A stretch of 64,000 nt of DNA, from the NCBI RefSeq assembly GCF_008830185.1, contig NZ_WAGX01000005.1:1240001-1304000 (forward strand), in the 5' to 3' direction. This document shows positions 42,412 to 51,220 of the stretch, in pieces. Source of the DNA: Candidatus Galacturonatibacter soehngenii (GTDB lineage Bacteria; Bacillota; Clostridia; Lachnospirales; Lachnospiraceae). A model generated the notes under the pieces. It made no database searches, was not told the origin of the DNA, and was given only the letters and a program-made list of their open reading frames with translations. The first letter of the stretch is position 1. Every line of letters starts with the position of its first letter. Made by a program: the position numbers and the translations under genes.

Positions 42412-42678
42412 TTAATAGCTTTTGTGAAAACTTTGGTGTAAGTATTTTTCTTTAGTAGCCAATCCACCTCTAATATGGCGCTCTGACTTATTGACATCAA
42501 GAACCTTTCTTGCTTGTTTTGCCAAAGCAGGATTAATATTGACTAATCTTTCGGTAACATCTTTATGTACGGTAGATTTACTAATACTAAACTGCTTTGC
42601 GGTTTGTCTAACGGTTGCATTGTTGCTAATAATGTAATTCGCAATATCTACTGCTCTCTCTTCAATATATCCCTTCAT
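42412..42678 (-). CDS. spoIIID: Sporulation transcription factor SpoIIID
   Basis: The protein has 88 aa and matches SpoIIID along its length: MKGYIEERAVDIANYIISNN, ATVRQTAKQFSISKSTVHKD, and RGGLATKEKY. The helix-turn-helix lies at about residues 23-42. It controls mother-cell genes between the sigma-E and sigma-K stages, so the organism forms spores or descends from one that did. A sigma-E-like promoter precedes it. Confidence 0.95.
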   Translation of the reverse strand: MKGYIEERAVDIANYIISNNATVRQTAKQFSISKSTVHKDVTERLVNINPALAKQARKVLDVNKSERHIRGGLATKEKYLHQSFHKSY

Positions 42679-42707
42679 TTAACTTCCCACACATGTATTA
42701 TTTTTAC

Positions 42708-42736
42708 AATGTATGCGAATGAAAATTTAATTATTC
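42708..42736 (-). promoter_or_regulatory. Sigma-E-like promoter of spoIIID
   Basis: On the minus strand GAATAAT (42730-42736) and CATACATT (42708-42715) are 14 bp apart, close to the known sigma-E consensus. This matches the regulation of spoIIID in Bacillus. Confidence 0.6.
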
Positions 42737-42786
42737 CTGTTCTTATTATGTAAAAAGAAGCCACGTTTGCATTTCTAATTATAAAA

Positions 42787-42822
42787 ATCAGGTATACAAT
42801 TTATCCAAATTGTATACCTGAT
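42787..42822. terminator. Bidirectional terminator
   Basis: ATCAGGTATACAATTT / AAATTGTATACCTGAT is a perfect 16-bp stem with a 4-nt loop, followed on the minus strand by TTTTTAT. It ends the transcript of the secreted FKBP/trigger-factor-like gene. Confidence 0.85.
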
Positions 42823-42859
42823 CTTAATAATCCTTATCAAACAATCTCTTTCTTATAAC

Positions 42860-43936
42860 TTAAGCTTCTTTTGCATTTTCACTTAAATAATCCATCATAA
42901 CTTCCCAAAGAATACTATCCTTTAGCTCATCTTCTCCATATGTTTCAATCAATGCATCTGATGATTCATAACCATAAGTAGATGCTAACTCATCTGCTTT
43001 TGTCTTAAACACATCATCAGAGACTGTCAAACCAGCATCTTTAACAATCAACTTAAAGATCATTTCTTCTCCAGCAACCTGTTTTGCATAGTCTTCCAAA
43101 CTCATGCCAAAATAAGTGGTCATGAATTCATCCATTTCCACGCCAGCTTGCTCAGCATAAGCAGAATACATGGTCGTAATCTGTTCACTGTATTTATCGA
43201 TTAATTCCTTAGGGTATTCTTTAATCTCACAATTTTCTTTTACTGCTGTCCAAATATCACTTTGCTTAGTTGCTTCTGCTGCATCTTCTTTTGATTTAAT
43301 CAAGTCTTCTTTTACCACTTGTCTGTATTCATCAACTGTCTTGGCATCTGAAATTCCTTGAACAAATTCATCTGTAAGCTCTGGAACAACTTCTTTGCTG
43401 ATTGAATTAATGGTTACGTTAAATACAACGTCTTTCCCTGCTAATTCTTCTGTATATGCTTCAGGAAATGTTACATTAATACTAATCTTTTCCCCTACTT
43501 TTGCGCCAACTAATTGTTCTTCAAAACCAGGAATAAATTGGCCTGAACCAATGGTCAAATTATATCCTTGTCCAGTACCGCCATCAAAAGCGACACCATC
43601 CAAAAGACCTTCATAGTCGATGTTAGCTACATCACCTTCTGCAACTGTATCTCTATCTGTAATCTCTTCATTTACAGAACTATTCGTAAGTGTCGACTGA
43701 ATTTGTGCTTCTATTTCTTCTTCTGTTACTTCTACAGATTGTTTTGTTACTTCGATTCCTTTATAAGTACCAAGTGTTACATACTTGCTATAATCTACAT
43801 CTGAAGCTGTAGCTGTAGTACTTTCTTTTGTTGTGTCTTTCGTTGTATCTTTCGCTGATTCAGAATTCTTCGCACATCCTGCGGCTAATATTGCTGTTGT
43901 AATTAATACAGCTGCTAATTTAATATTTTTTTTCAT
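42860..43936 (-). CDS. Lipoprotein peptidyl-prolyl isomerase, trigger-factor-like
   Basis: The protein has 358 aa from the ATG at 43936 (GAAGGGAAAGAATC before it). A lipoprotein signal, AAVLITTAILAAGC, is followed by a Thr-rich linker. Residues 80-190 contain an FKBP domain (EGDVANIDYEGLLDGVAFDG, FIPGFEEQLVGAKVGE) and the rest a trigger-factor-like C-terminal helical domain (PELTDEFVQG, WEVMMDYLSENAKEA). It lacks the ribosome-binding domain, so it is a secreted folding helper anchored outside the membrane, not the cytosolic trigger factor. Confidence 0.88.
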   Translation of the reverse strand: MKKNIKLAAVLITTAILAAGCAKNSESAKDTTKDTTKESTTATASDVDYSKYVTLGTYKGIEVTKQSVEVTEEEIEAQIQSTLTNSSVNEEITDRDTVAEGDVANIDYEGLLDGVAFDGGTGQGYNLTIGSGQFIPGFEEQLVGAKVGEKISINVTFPEAYTEELAGKDVVFNVTINSISKEVVPELTDEFVQGISDAKTVDEYRQVVKEDLIKSKEDAAEATKQSDIWTAVKENCEIKEYPKELIDKYSEQITTMYSAYAEQAGVEMDEFMTTYFGMSLEDYAKQVAGEEMIFKLIVKDAGLTVSDDVFKTKADELASTYGYESSDALIETYGEDELKDSILWEVMMDYLSENAKEA

Positions 43937-44038
43937 GATTCTTTCCCTTCTGTGCATTTTATACGCCTATTTGTTTATACCACATTTTTTTAAAAAATGA
44001 AAGTAAAATAGACAAGTTCACAGGAAAATCACTTTTCT

Positions 44039-45157
44039 TTATAAAAATGATTCTTCTTCCATCGTATAATTTCTTTTCTGATTTATAATACTTTTGGAAA
44101 TTTCAACTTCTGATTCGATTACCGTAAGTGATAACACTTCCATTAAGTTTATCACAAAAGGAGATATTCTGTTTCCATTTTCATCTGCAATCACTCTAAC
44201 AATCGGTCTAAGTGGCGTGTATTTATTTTGATCTTTTACAAGCGCAATTTTCCCATCCGATAAACGCACCATAGAACCATTGGGGTATACCGCAATTCTT
44301 TGGATGAAGATACGTACCAAATCAGGATCGAATTTTATTCCGCTATTTTCAATCAAGAAATCAACCGCCTTATACGTAGGCCACTTCTTACGATAACATC
44401 GATCTGAGGTCAAGGCATCATAGACATCTGCAATGGCACTAATTCTTGCAAATTCATTTAGCTCGTCTCCCTTTAAGCCTCTTGGATAGCCACTTCCATC
44501 TAACTTTTCATGATGATTTAATGTGATTTCCTTTGCTATCGTAGGGATATTAGGCGCATCCTTTAGAAGTTCGTAGCCACATTCTACGTGCTTTTTTACA
44601 TATTCAAACTCCTCGTTCGTTAGCGCATCTTCTTTGTGTACAATTGCTGGATCTAATACAATTTTACCAATATCATGAAGTAACGTTCCCATTGCCAATG
44701 CCGACATCATTTTTCTTGTATATTTTAATCCATATCCTATTAAAAGCGCATATACAGTAGTGCTTACAGAGTGAGAAAATGTATATTCATCCGTCGCACT
44801 CAAATCCGAGAGACTAAGCTGCAAATCACTATTACTCATAATATCACTGATAATATTTTCTACATTATCTGCTAATTTATTAAGCTTGAGAGATTGCCCC
44901 TTTTGCAAGTCCTCCAGTGTGTTCATCAAGATTTCCTTACAACGTACTCGATTCTCTTCTGTTATCGCATCTGGTATTGTAATATCTTTACTAAGTTCGT
45001 CCTCTACGTAAAGATAATGGATTCCCATATTTTTTAAGCTATTTGTATACTTTGGTATGTGACTTGTTCCTGCTTTTAATACTAGACATTTTCCTGCAAA
45101 CACATTCCTTGCTAAAACCATTGACTCATCAATCATCTCAGTCGCAACTAGTCTCAT
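44039..45157 (-). CDS. HD-GYP domain protein, probable c-di-GMP phosphodiesterase
   Basis: The protein has 372 aa. The N-terminal about 120 residues are of unknown fold; the HD-GYP domain follows with LLHDIGK, a KKHVECGYELL helix, NHHEKLDGSGYP and ADVYDALTSDRCYRKKW. All metal ligands are present. It should hydrolyse cyclic di-GMP. It is the last gene of an operon with cardiolipin synthase and a secreted transglutaminase-like protein (24-bp gap). Confidence 0.92.
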   Translation of the reverse strand: MRLVATEMIDESMVLARNVFAGKCLVLKAGTSHIPKYTNSLKNMGIHYLYVEDELSKDITIPDAITEENRVRCKEILMNTLEDLQKGQSLKLNKLADNVENIISDIMSNSDLQLSLSDLSATDEYTFSHSVSTTVYALLIGYGLKYTRKMMSALAMGTLLHDIGKIVLDPAIVHKEDALTNEEFEYVKKHVECGYELLKDAPNIPTIAKEITLNHHEKLDGSGYPRGLKGDELNEFARISAIADVYDALTSDRCYRKKWPTYKAVDFLIENSGIKFDPDLVRIFIQRIAVYPNGSMVRLSDGKIALVKDQNKYTPLRPIVRVIADENGNRISPFVINLMEVLSLTVIESEVEISKSIINQKRNYTMEEESFL

Positions 45158-45181
45158 ACTTATCCCCCCATTTTCTTTTGT

Positions 45182-46339
45182 CTACTTCTTTACTATAACC
45201 TTACATTTCGCCTTAACCTTTCCAATGTAGGCAGTTATGGTCGCTGTGCCCTTTGACAGAGCTATTATCTCCCCATTTTCTGTAACCTTTACTACCTTTT
45301 GATTGGAGGACTTCCATTTAATGGTGCTTTCCTTAAGATTTGGCGAAACTTTTGTTTTTAGTCTTGATTGATTACCAACTTTTTTTAACGTAATAGATGT
45401 TTTATTTAATTTAATAAACGGTTTCTTTACTGTCACCTTACATTTTGTTGTTTTGTCTCCAACTACTGCACTTATCGTAACAGTACCAGGTTTTTTAGCT
45501 GTTATGATTCCACTTTTTGATACAGTAGCAATTTTTTTATTTGAACTTTTCCATACCGTTTTGGCAGTAACGGTCGCATCACTTGGTTTTAAGTTAAGTG
45601 AAAGTGTTTGATTCTCACCTGTATATAACGTAAGTTTTGACTTATTAAACTGAATCGATTTTAATGGAATTCCTTTTTGAAATTCATGAAACTGGTTTAT
45701 GTCTTCCTTTCGGTTCGTATAAATATACTTATCTGGTACCTCTGCATCTAATTTACAGAACCGATAATAATATATGGTGTTTCCCTTCGCAATATTTTCG
45801 TCGACATTTGGGTCAAATACATAATATTTACCATCTATTTTTATATTAACCCACCAATGATTCCCATATCCACCCTTTGCCAGTGCTGTCTTTCCTTGCA
45901 TCACATAAGACTCAAGGCCAATTGCTCTAGTAAGCACAACAAAAGCAGAAGAATACCCATAACAGGATTCTTTTTTATTCTTAAGGGCACAATAGGCATA
46001 ATAGATTACTTTCTTATCCCAAGACGAGGAGTATGAGGCACTCATAATTTCTTGATACGCTTTAGCCTGAAAAATATTACTGCTATAAGAAACATTATGA
46101 ATGAGATAATCATAACAAGCCTTTACTTTTTCATACGTATTCATATCGTCTTTCATATATTTTTTTAAAACTTTACGGACCAACTTATCAAGAGGAGCGT
46201 AATTAGTAGGAATGGGATTCAATGTAGCACCATTTAATACCTCTTTGGCATTGGTTGCAGCATTAACTGTAATGGCTTGAGTCATTGTACTTAATAAAGT
46301 AATAATTAGTACAATTGCTGTTAGTTTCTTTCGTAACAT
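45182..46339 (-). CDS. Secreted transglutaminase-like protein with two Big_2 domains
   Basis: The protein has 385 aa. A signal peptide (IVLIITLLSTMTQAITVNAA) is followed by a transglutaminase-like domain with a Cys-His-Asp set: KKESCYGYSSAF, GYGNHWWVN and VFDPNVDEN. Two bacterial Ig-like Big_2 domains end the protein (KTVWKSSNKKIATVSKSGII and STIKWKSSNQKVVKVTENGE). It probably acts at the cell wall as a peptidase or crosslinker. It lies 27 bp after the cls gene. Confidence 0.9.
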   Translation of the reverse strand: MLRKKLTAIVLIITLLSTMTQAITVNAATNAKEVLNGATLNPIPTNYAPLDKLVRKVLKKYMKDDMNTYEKVKACYDYLIHNVSYSSNIFQAKAYQEIMSASYSSSWDKKVIYYAYCALKNKKESCYGYSSAFVVLTRAIGLESYVMQGKTALAKGGYGNHWWVNIKIDGKYYVFDPNVDENIAKGNTIYYYRFCKLDAEVPDKYIYTNRKEDINQFHEFQKGIPLKSIQFNKSKLTLYTGENQTLSLNLKPSDATVTAKTVWKSSNKKIATVSKSGIITAKKPGTVTISAVVGDKTTKCKVTVKKPFIKLNKTSITLKKVGNQSRLKTKVSPNLKESTIKWKSSNQKVVKVTENGEIIALSKGTATITAYIGKVKAKCKVIVKK

Positions 46340-46366
46340 TTTCTTCCTCCATACGCTTTTACCCTT

Positions 46367-47839
46367 TTATAAAAGTGGTGATAAAAGCCTTGATACCTGT
46401 TCCTTAATACGTATCACAAACGGTCTGTTTGCATAGATATATGGAGTAATCTGTGTAGATTGATTCAAATCTTCCATAAATATATTCTCAAGTTTTGCAG
46501 CCGTCTCTTGATTATAGATTACCGCATTTACTTCAAAATTAAGTTTAAAGCTTCGAATATCCATATTTGCCGTACCATAACAAGCAACCTTTCGATCAAT
46601 AACCATCCCTTTTGCATGTAGAAAGCCATCATCATAGGTGTAGCATTTAGCCCCTACGCTTAGCAAATCGCTCATATACGAATACGTTGCCCAATATACA
46701 AAGGGATGATCTGGCTTACATGGAATCATAACCCTTACATCAATACCAGATAATGCAGCAATTTTTAATGCATCCAGCACCACATCATCAGGAATAAAAT
46801 AAGGGGATTGAATATAAATATTATTTTTTGCTTTATTAATCAATCTTACATAATTATTTCGAATGTTTTGATTATTGGAATCGGGGCCACTAGAAATTAC
46901 TTGGATTGCATTACTTCCTTTTGCTTCCTGCTCCATATTCTCAAAATATTTATCGGTCTGAAATAAGTTTTCTTTAGCCGCATAGTTCCAATCGAGAATA
47001 AAACGAACGCCCAAGGCTGTCGCTGCACTTCCTGTTATTTTAAAATGCGTATCTCTCCAATTGCCAAATTTCTTGTCTTTTCCAATGTATTCTTTTCCAA
47101 CATTAAAGCCTCCCACAAATGCACTCTTTCCATCAATAACTACAATTTTTCTGTGATTACGATAATTGATACGTAGATGAAGACGCCTTAAAAAAGCAGG
47201 GAAAAACTCTGCTGTCATAACGTTATTTTCGTTTAGTTTTTTTACATCACTTCTTTTTAAGTTACGACACCCCATACTATCGTATAAGATTCTTACTTCG
47301 ACTCCTTCTTTTGCTTTTTTTATCAAAGCCTCCATAATACGGTCAAAAACTTCATCACTTTTGATGATGTAGTATTGCATGTGAATGTATTTCTCTGCTT
47401 TATAAATCGCATTGATCAAAGCCTTAAATTTCTCTTCACCATTTGTATAAATCTCAATATCATTATCATCCGTATATACGGCGTCTCCACTTTCCAGATT
47501 ATAAAGGATAAGATCTGAAAACTCGCTAATTTCACTTTCTTGTGATTTAAATTCATTTTTATAAATTCTCTCTTCTTGTTTTCGAATGACAGTGTTTAGT
47601 TCGTCGGCTATTTCCTTCGTTCGAAACATTCTTCGTTTGTGCATATCTTGCCCGATTAACATATATAATATAAAGCCAACGATAGGAATAAAATACATGA
47701 CTAATAACCATGCCCATACGGATTTGGGATCTTTACGTTGAAAAAAGACAATAATAATGGATAATACCAAATTGATATAAAAAATATTATTCATTACAAA
47801 ATTTTTACCTGTGATAATGATATCAACTACCGATTCCAT
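46367..47839 (-). CDS. cls: Cardiolipin synthase
   Basis: The protein has 490 aa. Two N-terminal membrane segments (FYINLVLSIIIVFFQRKDPKSV, WAWLLVMYFIPIVGFILYML) are followed by two phospholipase D motifs: NHRKIVVIDGKSAFVGGFN and LHAKGMVIDRKVACYGTANM. Both HKD boxes are intact. It joins two phosphatidylglycerol molecules into cardiolipin at the membrane. It is the first gene of the operon cls-transglutaminase-HD-GYP and has its own promoter. Confidence 0.94.
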   Translation of the reverse strand: MESVVDIIITGKNFVMNNIFYINLVLSIIIVFFQRKDPKSVWAWLLVMYFIPIVGFILYMLIGQDMHKRRMFRTKEIADELNTVIRKQEERIYKNEFKSQESEISEFSDLILYNLESGDAVYTDDNDIEIYTNGEEKFKALINAIYKAEKYIHMQYYIIKSDEVFDRIMEALIKKAKEGVEVRILYDSMGCRNLKRSDVKKLNENNVMTAEFFPAFLRRLHLRINYRNHRKIVVIDGKSAFVGGFNVGKEYIGKDKKFGNWRDTHFKITGSAATALGVRFILDWNYAAKENLFQTDKYFENMEQEAKGSNAIQVISSGPDSNNQNIRNNYVRLINKAKNNIYIQSPYFIPDDVVLDALKIAALSGIDVRVMIPCKPDHPFVYWATYSYMSDLLSVGAKCYTYDDGFLHAKGMVIDRKVACYGTANMDIRSFKLNFEVNAVIYNQETAAKLENIFMEDLNQSTQITPYIYANRPFVIRIKEQVSRLLSPLL

Positions 47840-48005
47840 AATGTTCCCTCTCCCGATTTCTCAACCTATTATTCGCCTTATCTATCGTAACTATTCTATC
47901 GTAACTAAAAATGAAACAAGTTCACTCACTGTTTGTATTATATCATATTATAATCGAGACGGTCAAAATGCATGTGTTCAATAAACTTTTTCTTTAAAAA
48001 ATTAA
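47840..48005. other. cls upstream region
   Basis: This region holds the cls promoter. Otherwise AT-rich DNA with a short direct repeat (CTATCGTAACTA / CTATCGTAACTA near 47883-47908). No gene is seen. Confidence 0.5.
47937..47966 (-). promoter_or_regulatory. cls operon promoter
   Basis: TTGACC (47961-47966) and TATAAT (47937-47942) on the minus strand with an 18-bp spacer, about 98 bp before the cls start. Confidence 0.65.
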
Positions 48006-48663
48006 GGGGCTGTCGCACATATGCGGCGCAAGGAATAGTTATTCCAAAACGGATCATGATGCAACATTTATGCGAATGAAGGAAGATGCAATGGGAAATG
48101 GACAGTTAAAACCTGCACTTAATCTGCAGCACGGAGTTGACTCTGAGTATGTTACCTGGCTTACGATAGGTCCACAGCCAACCGATAACAACGCTCATTC
48201 CATTTTTAAAGGATGCAGAAAATTATCTAAAGTTCAAATATAGTAAGATTGTTGCCGATGCTGGTTATGAAAGTGAAGAAAATTACTTTTTTCTTGAAGG
48301 CAATGGCCAAACAGCATTTATCAAACCTTCAAATTATGAAATATCAAAAACCAGAAACTACCGAAATGATATCGGCAGGATAGAAAACATGGAGTATAAC
48401 AAAGAAAAAGTCGCCTATGTCTGTCGAAACTGAAAGGAGCTGACAATGGAATATATCAGACATAGTAAATCAAAAACAGGGTATGCAGTTTCGGAGATAC
48501 TTAAGCAAAGGCACAACAAATGTTCTTGCAGAAAGTACGCTTCTTGCCATGGCTCGTAATATAACAAACTACATAATAAGATTCAAAATGGTAAAACGGG
48601 CGGCATTTGTTTCCTAAAAAAGCTGCCGCTTCACAATTTTTCAATTGTTAAAGCGACAACCCC
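48006..48663 (+). mobile_element. Internally deleted IS1182-like element
   Basis: The 658-bp element is bounded by the inverted repeats GGGGCTGTCGC (48006-48016) and GCGACAACCCC (48653-48663). Inside are pieces of an IS1182-type transposase in broken frames: [36 protein letters not shown], and further parts (VADAGYESEENYFFLEGNGQ, FIKPSNYEISKTRNYRNDIG) after frameshifts. Both the N-terminal part and much of the C-terminal part are missing. The ends are intact, so it could still be moved in trans. Confidence 0.8.
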
Positions 48664-48678
48664 TTTGTTTTGATTTAT

Positions 48679-50148
48679 TTAAACTAAATCATGTTTTACT
48701 ATATTAACGTCTGCTTCTCCTTTGGTATGGAATGAGATGCATTTTGCATCCAAAGGTGTATAGATAAGGGCTGACATAGCTTGCTCCCCATCATTTACAA
48801 ATATTTCTACTGAAAATTTATCTAAAAGAAGTCTTAACTTTATTTTATGTTCTTTATCTGCTACATACATGCTTCTTTTATGTATCATATCTTTTCTGAT
48901 ACCTGAATATTCTCTGTTTATAGTTACTTTGTTTTCCTCTGGCTCATACTCTATTATAGTCTGAAATTCATTGTTTTTTGCAAAAGCAATTGTAAATATC
49001 TTAAAATCTCCTCCGGTAATTTCTACTGTCAAATCAATACAACGCCCTGCAACTCCCCCCAAACTCATCTCACCACGGACTTTTAAATCACAAAAAGTTA
49101 CTGTTTGTTTATAATACTTTGCAATTTCCTTAACTGGATTTTGAATTAATTTGCCATTTAAAATATTTAATTCTCTTGGAATACTCATCATTCCTGACCA
49201 CAAAAAATCAGGAGGTAGCAAATGATTTTCCCATGATTGCATCCACCCAATCATTATCCTTCTTCCATCTTCTGTTTCCAATGTCTGAGGTGCATAAAAA
49301 TCAAGGCCATAATCAATGGCACCAACATATTCCCTTGTAAATGAGTGTCTATCCTTTTCATATTTACCAATTAAGTATACCGTTCCATTCCCATTATGAA
49401 ACTCTAGTCCCTTCGCAAGCATGTCTTGAGGCGAAATTAAAAGTACTTGTTTTTCATCTAGGGCAAAGAAATCTGGACACTCCCACATCTTTCCATACTC
49501 ATTTTGACAGCTATCTAGGATGGTAATATAGTTCCAATCTTTCAAATCCTCAGATTGAAACAATACTATTTGTCCACTATCATCTGAACTTCTACTTCCT
49601 ATTGCAGCATAAAAGCATTCTTTTTCCCTCCATATTTTAGGATCCCTAAAATCAGTTATACTACTTCCCTTTGGAAGCTGTTCATGTGTTATAACTGGAT
49701 TATTTTTTAGTTTTTTATAATCTTTGCCATCACCAAATGCTATGCATTGCGTCTGAAAAACAACCATAGAACCATCTTCTCTCTTTTTTTCCTGCACTCC
49801 TGTATACATAAGCACATGCTTTCCTTCATGTTCCAAAGCACTACCAGAGAAACAGCCTTGAGCATCATATTCCATATCAGGAGCTAATGCAGTTTGTAAT
49901 TGCTCCCATTTTATTAAATCCTTGGATTTACTGTGCCCCCAATGCATTAATCCATTTCTCGGCTCATAGGGATTATATTGATAAAACAAATGATACTCTC
50001 CCTTATAAACAGAAAACCCATTGGGATCATTTATCCATCCTACTGGAGCACTAAGATGAAAAGAGGGCCTTTGTTCCTGTGGAATTTCCCTTCCCTTTAC
50101 CTGTTCATATTCCCTTGCCATTTCTAGCTTTCCTTTACTAACTTCCAC
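48679..50148 (-). CDS. Sucrose-6-phosphate hydrolase / fructosidase (GH32)
   Basis: The protein has 489 aa, from GTG at 50146-50148 with GGAGG 9 bp before it; an ATG nine codons later is the alternative. The GH32 motifs are GWINDPNG (Asp41 nucleophile), SITDFRDPKIW and MWECPDFF (acid/base Glu). No signal peptide, so it cuts imported sucrose, sucrose-6-phosphate or short fructans in the cytosol. It is the last gene of the sugar operon after the fructokinase, which takes up the fructose released. Confidence 0.92.
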   Translation of the reverse strand: MEVSKGKLEMAREYEQVKGREIPQEQRPSFHLSAPVGWINDPNGFSVYKGEYHLFYQYNPYEPRNGLMHWGHSKSKDLIKWEQLQTALAPDMEYDAQGCFSGSALEHEGKHVLMYTGVQEKKREDGSMVVFQTQCIAFGDGKDYKKLKNNPVITHEQLPKGSSITDFRDPKIWREKECFYAAIGSRSSDDSGQIVLFQSEDLKDWNYITILDSCQNEYGKMWECPDFFALDEKQVLLISPQDMLAKGLEFHNGNGTVYLIGKYEKDRHSFTREYVGAIDYGLDFYAPQTLETEDGRRIMIGWMQSWENHLLPPDFLWSGMMSIPRELNILNGKLIQNPVKEIAKYYKQTVTFCDLKVRGEMSLGGVAGRCIDLTVEITGGDFKIFTIAFAKNNEFQTIIEYEPEENKVTINREYSGIRKDMIHKRSMYVADKEHKIKLRLLLDKFSVEIFVNDGEQAMSALIYTPLDAKCISFHTKGEADVNIVKHDLV

Positions 50149-50177
50149 TATCTCTTTCCTCCGTACTTTAAATCAAA

Positions 50178-51167
50178 TTATATTTGTTTTTTTATTAGTA
50201 TATTTATTTCTTTTTTATCTGGCATAGCACACAGCGCGCCCGGTCTTGTTGTTATAATAGCTCCACCTGCACCAGCATGGCATAATAATTCTTTAAGTTT
50301 TTTTTCGTTTAAATTATCTAATCCATATTCCAAAATATAATGAATTGCAATTCCATTAAAAGTGTCACCTGCTCCCGTGCAATCAATTGTGTTACTTTGA
50401 ATAAAAGCTTTTTGGAATACAAACTGTTCCTTATAATATGCATAGCTTCCATCAATACCCATTGTAGCCAAAATCAGCTTAATATCTGGATATTTCTTAT
50501 GGAGCATTTTAATTCCTTCTTTTGTGTCACTTGTATCAAGTAAGAACTCAATCTCATTATCCGATATTTTTAGAACATGACATTTTGATAGCCCATAGTG
50601 CATTGCCTCCTTTGCCTTAACTTTATCTGACCACAAATTCAGTCTTAAGTTTGGATCAAATGTAATGATGCACTCATTTTTAAGTGCTGCGTTTATGGCT
50701 TTTTGAGTAGCTTTTCTTACCCCTTCATCCGTCATGGATATCGTACCAAAATGAAATATCTTTGCCTTTGTAAAAATTTCTTCCTCAATCTCATTTTCCT
50801 TAAGCATCATATCAGCTCCAGGTTTTCGGTAAAAAGAAAACTCTCTTTCTCCATTCTCTTTATTTTGTATAAAAGCTAATGTAGTAGGGATCTCCTCATC
50901 AATCACAAGAACCTGTGTATCAATTCCTAAATTTGAGACCTTCTTTTTTAACATATGTCCAAAAATATCATTTCCTACTTTTCCAATAAATGCGGTTTTT
51001 CTTCCAAGTTTTGTGAGCATTGCCAGTACATTACAGGGTGCTCCTCCTGCATTTGCTTCAAAAAGGGAATTTCCTTGCATACTTTTTCCGTATATTGTAA
51101 AATCAATTAATAATTCCCCCAAGGCAATAACATCATAAGGTCTTTTATGTAATTCATTTTTATTCAT
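50178..51167 (-). CDS. PfkB-family fructokinase
   Basis: The protein has 329 aa. The ribokinase-fold signatures are present: AGGAPCNVLAMLTKLG near the N-terminus and DCTGAGDTFNG with the catalytic Asp near the C-terminus. Being between a sugar-binding protein and a GH32 hydrolase, it most likely phosphorylates fructose to fructose-6-phosphate, which feeds the pfkA step. Confidence 0.9.
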   Translation of the reverse strand: MNKNELHKRPYDVIALGELLIDFTIYGKSMQGNSLFEANAGGAPCNVLAMLTKLGRKTAFIGKVGNDIFGHMLKKKVSNLGIDTQVLVIDEEIPTTLAFIQNKENGEREFSFYRKPGADMMLKENEIEEEIFTKAKIFHFGTISMTDEGVRKATQKAINAALKNECIITFDPNLRLNLWSDKVKAKEAMHYGLSKCHVLKISDNEIEFLLDTSDTKEGIKMLHKKYPDIKLILATMGIDGSYAYYKEQFVFQKAFIQSNTIDCTGAGDTFNGIAIHYILEYGLDNLNEKKLKELLCHAGAGGAIITTRPGALCAMPDKKEINILIKKQI

Positions 51168-51220
51168 ATTGCTTTCAACCTTTCAGACGTGCTATTGACA
51201 TCAACAACACCTTTTTATAC

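Noticed and set aside
42860-43936. Cytosolic trigger factor (tig)
   Set aside because: A lipoprotein signal replaces the ribosome-binding domain; it is a secreted relative.
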